Assembly (NCBI GenBank): GCA_964426355.1
Contig: CAYRRA010000223.1
Location: 1 to 6,118 of the forward strand
Direction: 5' to 3'
From: JAJFTV01 sp964426355
GTDB lineage: Bacteria > Chloroflexota > Anaerolineae > Anaerolineales > Anaerolineaceae
Length of the DNA: 6,118 nucleotides
The position numbers were made by a program, and so were the translations under genes. The notes under the pieces were generated by a model. That model saw only the letters and a list, made by a program, of their open reading frames with translations, was not told where the DNA came from and searched no databases. Positions 5,062 through 6,118 of the stretch are shown piece after piece (positions within the stretch are counted from its first letter, which is position 1; every line of letters starts with the position of its first letter).

Positions 5062-6118
5062 TCATGGTGCATCGCCCAGGGCATAACGAAACCTCGTCCG
5101 TTTCCGTTCGTCATGCCGTTGCAAAGCCAGCCCGATCAGGCGGTCAATCAGTTCACTGTATGGAATGCCGCTGTGTTCCCACAGTCGTGGATACATGCTT
5201 GCGTGGGTAAAGCCGGGGATGGTGTTCAGTTCGCTGACAAAGACCTTCCTCGTAATTTTTTCCAGCAAAAAATCCACCCGTGCCATGCCCGAGCAGCCCA
5301 CCACCTCAAATGCGCGCCGACCAAGCTGACGGATTTCTTCGGATAAATCTCTGGGTATCTTTGCCGGGATGATCAATTGCGTGGCGTCATCAAAATACTT
5401 TGCCTGGTAGGAATAAAATTCATCCTGATAGGTGATCTCACCCGGGCAGGAAACCAGGATTTCCCTGTCATCGCCCAACACGCTCACCTCGATCTCGCGC
5501 GCATCCACGCCCTGCTCAACAACAACCTGCAGGCTGTACTGAGCAGCATTCATCAGCCCTGTTTTCAACTCTGAGCGATCACGGCATTTGTTCACCCCCA
5601 CCGAAGACCCCAGGTTGACCGGCTTGACAAAAACCGGGTAATCCAGCCGGTTTTCACAGCGCTGCACCAGCGCCTCGATGTCATTTTCAATCTCCCGGCG
5701 GGTGGCGATCAATGTATCAACCACCGGGATACCCTGCGCCCTCATGATATCCTTGAAAATCCCCTTCTCCATACACACCGCTGAAGAAGCCACGTTTGCG
5801 CCCACATAGGGAATATCCATCAGCTCCAGATAGCCCTGCAGGTTCCCATCCTCGCCATAGGTTCCATGCAGGACAGGAAAAAGCACGTCCAGTTCAACGG
5901 GTTGTTCGAACGTTCCCCCATTTAGCCGGTACAACCTGCCTTGATCGGGCACTGGGAACATCAATACCCTGTCCAGCCCTTCAAACAGTCCTTGCTCCAT
6001 CTTCTCCAGCACATTCTCACCACTCACCCAATGCCCTTCATGGGTAATGCCAATCTCAACAACCTGGTATTTTTCCCTGGAGATTGCTTTCAAAATCGAG
6101 CGTGCTGACATCAACGAA
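5062..6118 (-). CDS. ddl: D-alanine--D-alanine ligase, 5' end beyond the window
   Basis: An ATP-grasp ligase joining two D-Ala for the UDP-MurNAc-pentapeptide. The frame is open to the right edge and reads SLMSARS at the border, which fits the family start GGxSxEHEVSLxSA; so about 15-20 N-terminal residues, including the Gly-rich loop and its Glu, lie outside. Residues below count from the TTG (Leu) codon at 6114, which is not a start. Seen are FPVLHGTYGEDGNLQG (79-94), IPYVGANVASSAVCMEK (101-117, with Glu where Asp is usual), VFVKPVNLGSSVGV (161-174, ATP and serine loop), EIEVSVLG (207-214), the omega-loop FYSYQAKY (233-240), RVDF (Asp281) and ELNTIPGFT (Glu296, Asn298; Mg2+ ligands). Tyr240 corresponds to Tyr216 of E. 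coli DdlB, indicating D-Ala-D-Ala rather than D-Ala-D-Lac activity. The basic tail after 334 is not conserved. A strong terminator follows. Confidence 0.95.
   Translation of the reverse strand, partial: SLMSARSILKAISREKYQVVEIGITHEGHWVSGENVLEKMEQGLFEGLDRVLMFPVPDQGRLYRLNGGTFEQPVELDVLFPVLHGTYGEDGNLQGYLELMDIPYVGANVASSAVCMEKGIFKDIMRAQGIPVVDTLIATRREIENDIEALVQRCENRLDYPVFVKPVNLGSSVGVNKCRDRSELKTGLMNAAQYSLQVVVEQGVDAREIEVSVLGDDREILVSCPGEITYQDEFYSYQAKYFDDATQLIIPAKIPRDLSEEIRQLGRRAFEVVGCSGMARVDFLLEKITRKVFVSELNTIPGFTHASMYPRLWEHSGIPYSELIDRLIGLALQRHDERKRTRFRYALGDAP

Noticed and set aside
6109..6114. TTG at 6114 or ATG at 6111 as the start of ddl
   Set aside because: The frame stays open to the edge and encodes the conserved SLMSARS segment that normally follows the Gly-rich N-terminal motif. 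The true start must lie outside the window.
1..6118. CRISPR array, tRNA, rRNA, transposase or defence genes
   Set aside because: I looked for spaced direct repeats, tRNA-like cloverleaf ends and known protein motifs on both strands and found none.

Overview
The window carries five protein genes and looks like chromosomal housekeeping DNA of a Chloroflexota bacterium, most likely of the Anaerolineae type. This placement is an inference. It rests on an FmdB-type zinc-ribbon protein with the long acidic tail I associate with that group, on lipoproteins with short lipobox signals, and on mixed base composition; no rRNA or other marker is present. I see no mobile element, CRISPR array, tRNA or defence system.

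Layout from left to right: (1) the 5' part of an unrecognised AT-rich, cysteine-containing gene on the minus strand that runs off the left edge (198..1); (2) a 232-base divergent intergenic region with a 13-bp inverted repeat and a TATAAT promoter; (3) a plus-strand gene for a HExxH zinc-metallopeptidase-like lipoprotein (431..1690); (4) a convergent minus-strand FmdB-family zinc-ribbon gene (2118..1717); (5) a divergent plus-strand alanine racemase gene, alr (2377..3480), with a strong Rho-independent terminator; (6) a minus-strand two-domain lipoprotein of unknown function (4741..3713) ending in a QxAIW...TDN motif; (7) a minus-strand D-alanine--D-alanine ligase gene, ddl (6118..5062), cut at its 5' end by the right edge and followed by a strong 13-bp-stem terminator.

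The functional theme is peptidoglycan precursor supply. Alr makes D-Ala from L-Ala and Ddl joins two D-Ala. They lie within about 1.6 kb of each other but on opposite strands, each with its own terminator, so they are not one operon. The two lipoproteins would act on the outer face of the membrane and have no demonstrated link to this pathway.

Four genes have an exact TATAAT upstream with poorly conserved -35 boxes. Those positions help decide start codons: they favour shorter starts for the FmdB protein and Alr, and suggest a nearly leaderless mRNA for the metallopeptidase. No clearly new system is evident. The best leads are the motif-bearing lipoprotein, the leaderless metallopeptidase-like lipoprotein, and an Alr with Val at a usually Tyr active-site-entrance position.
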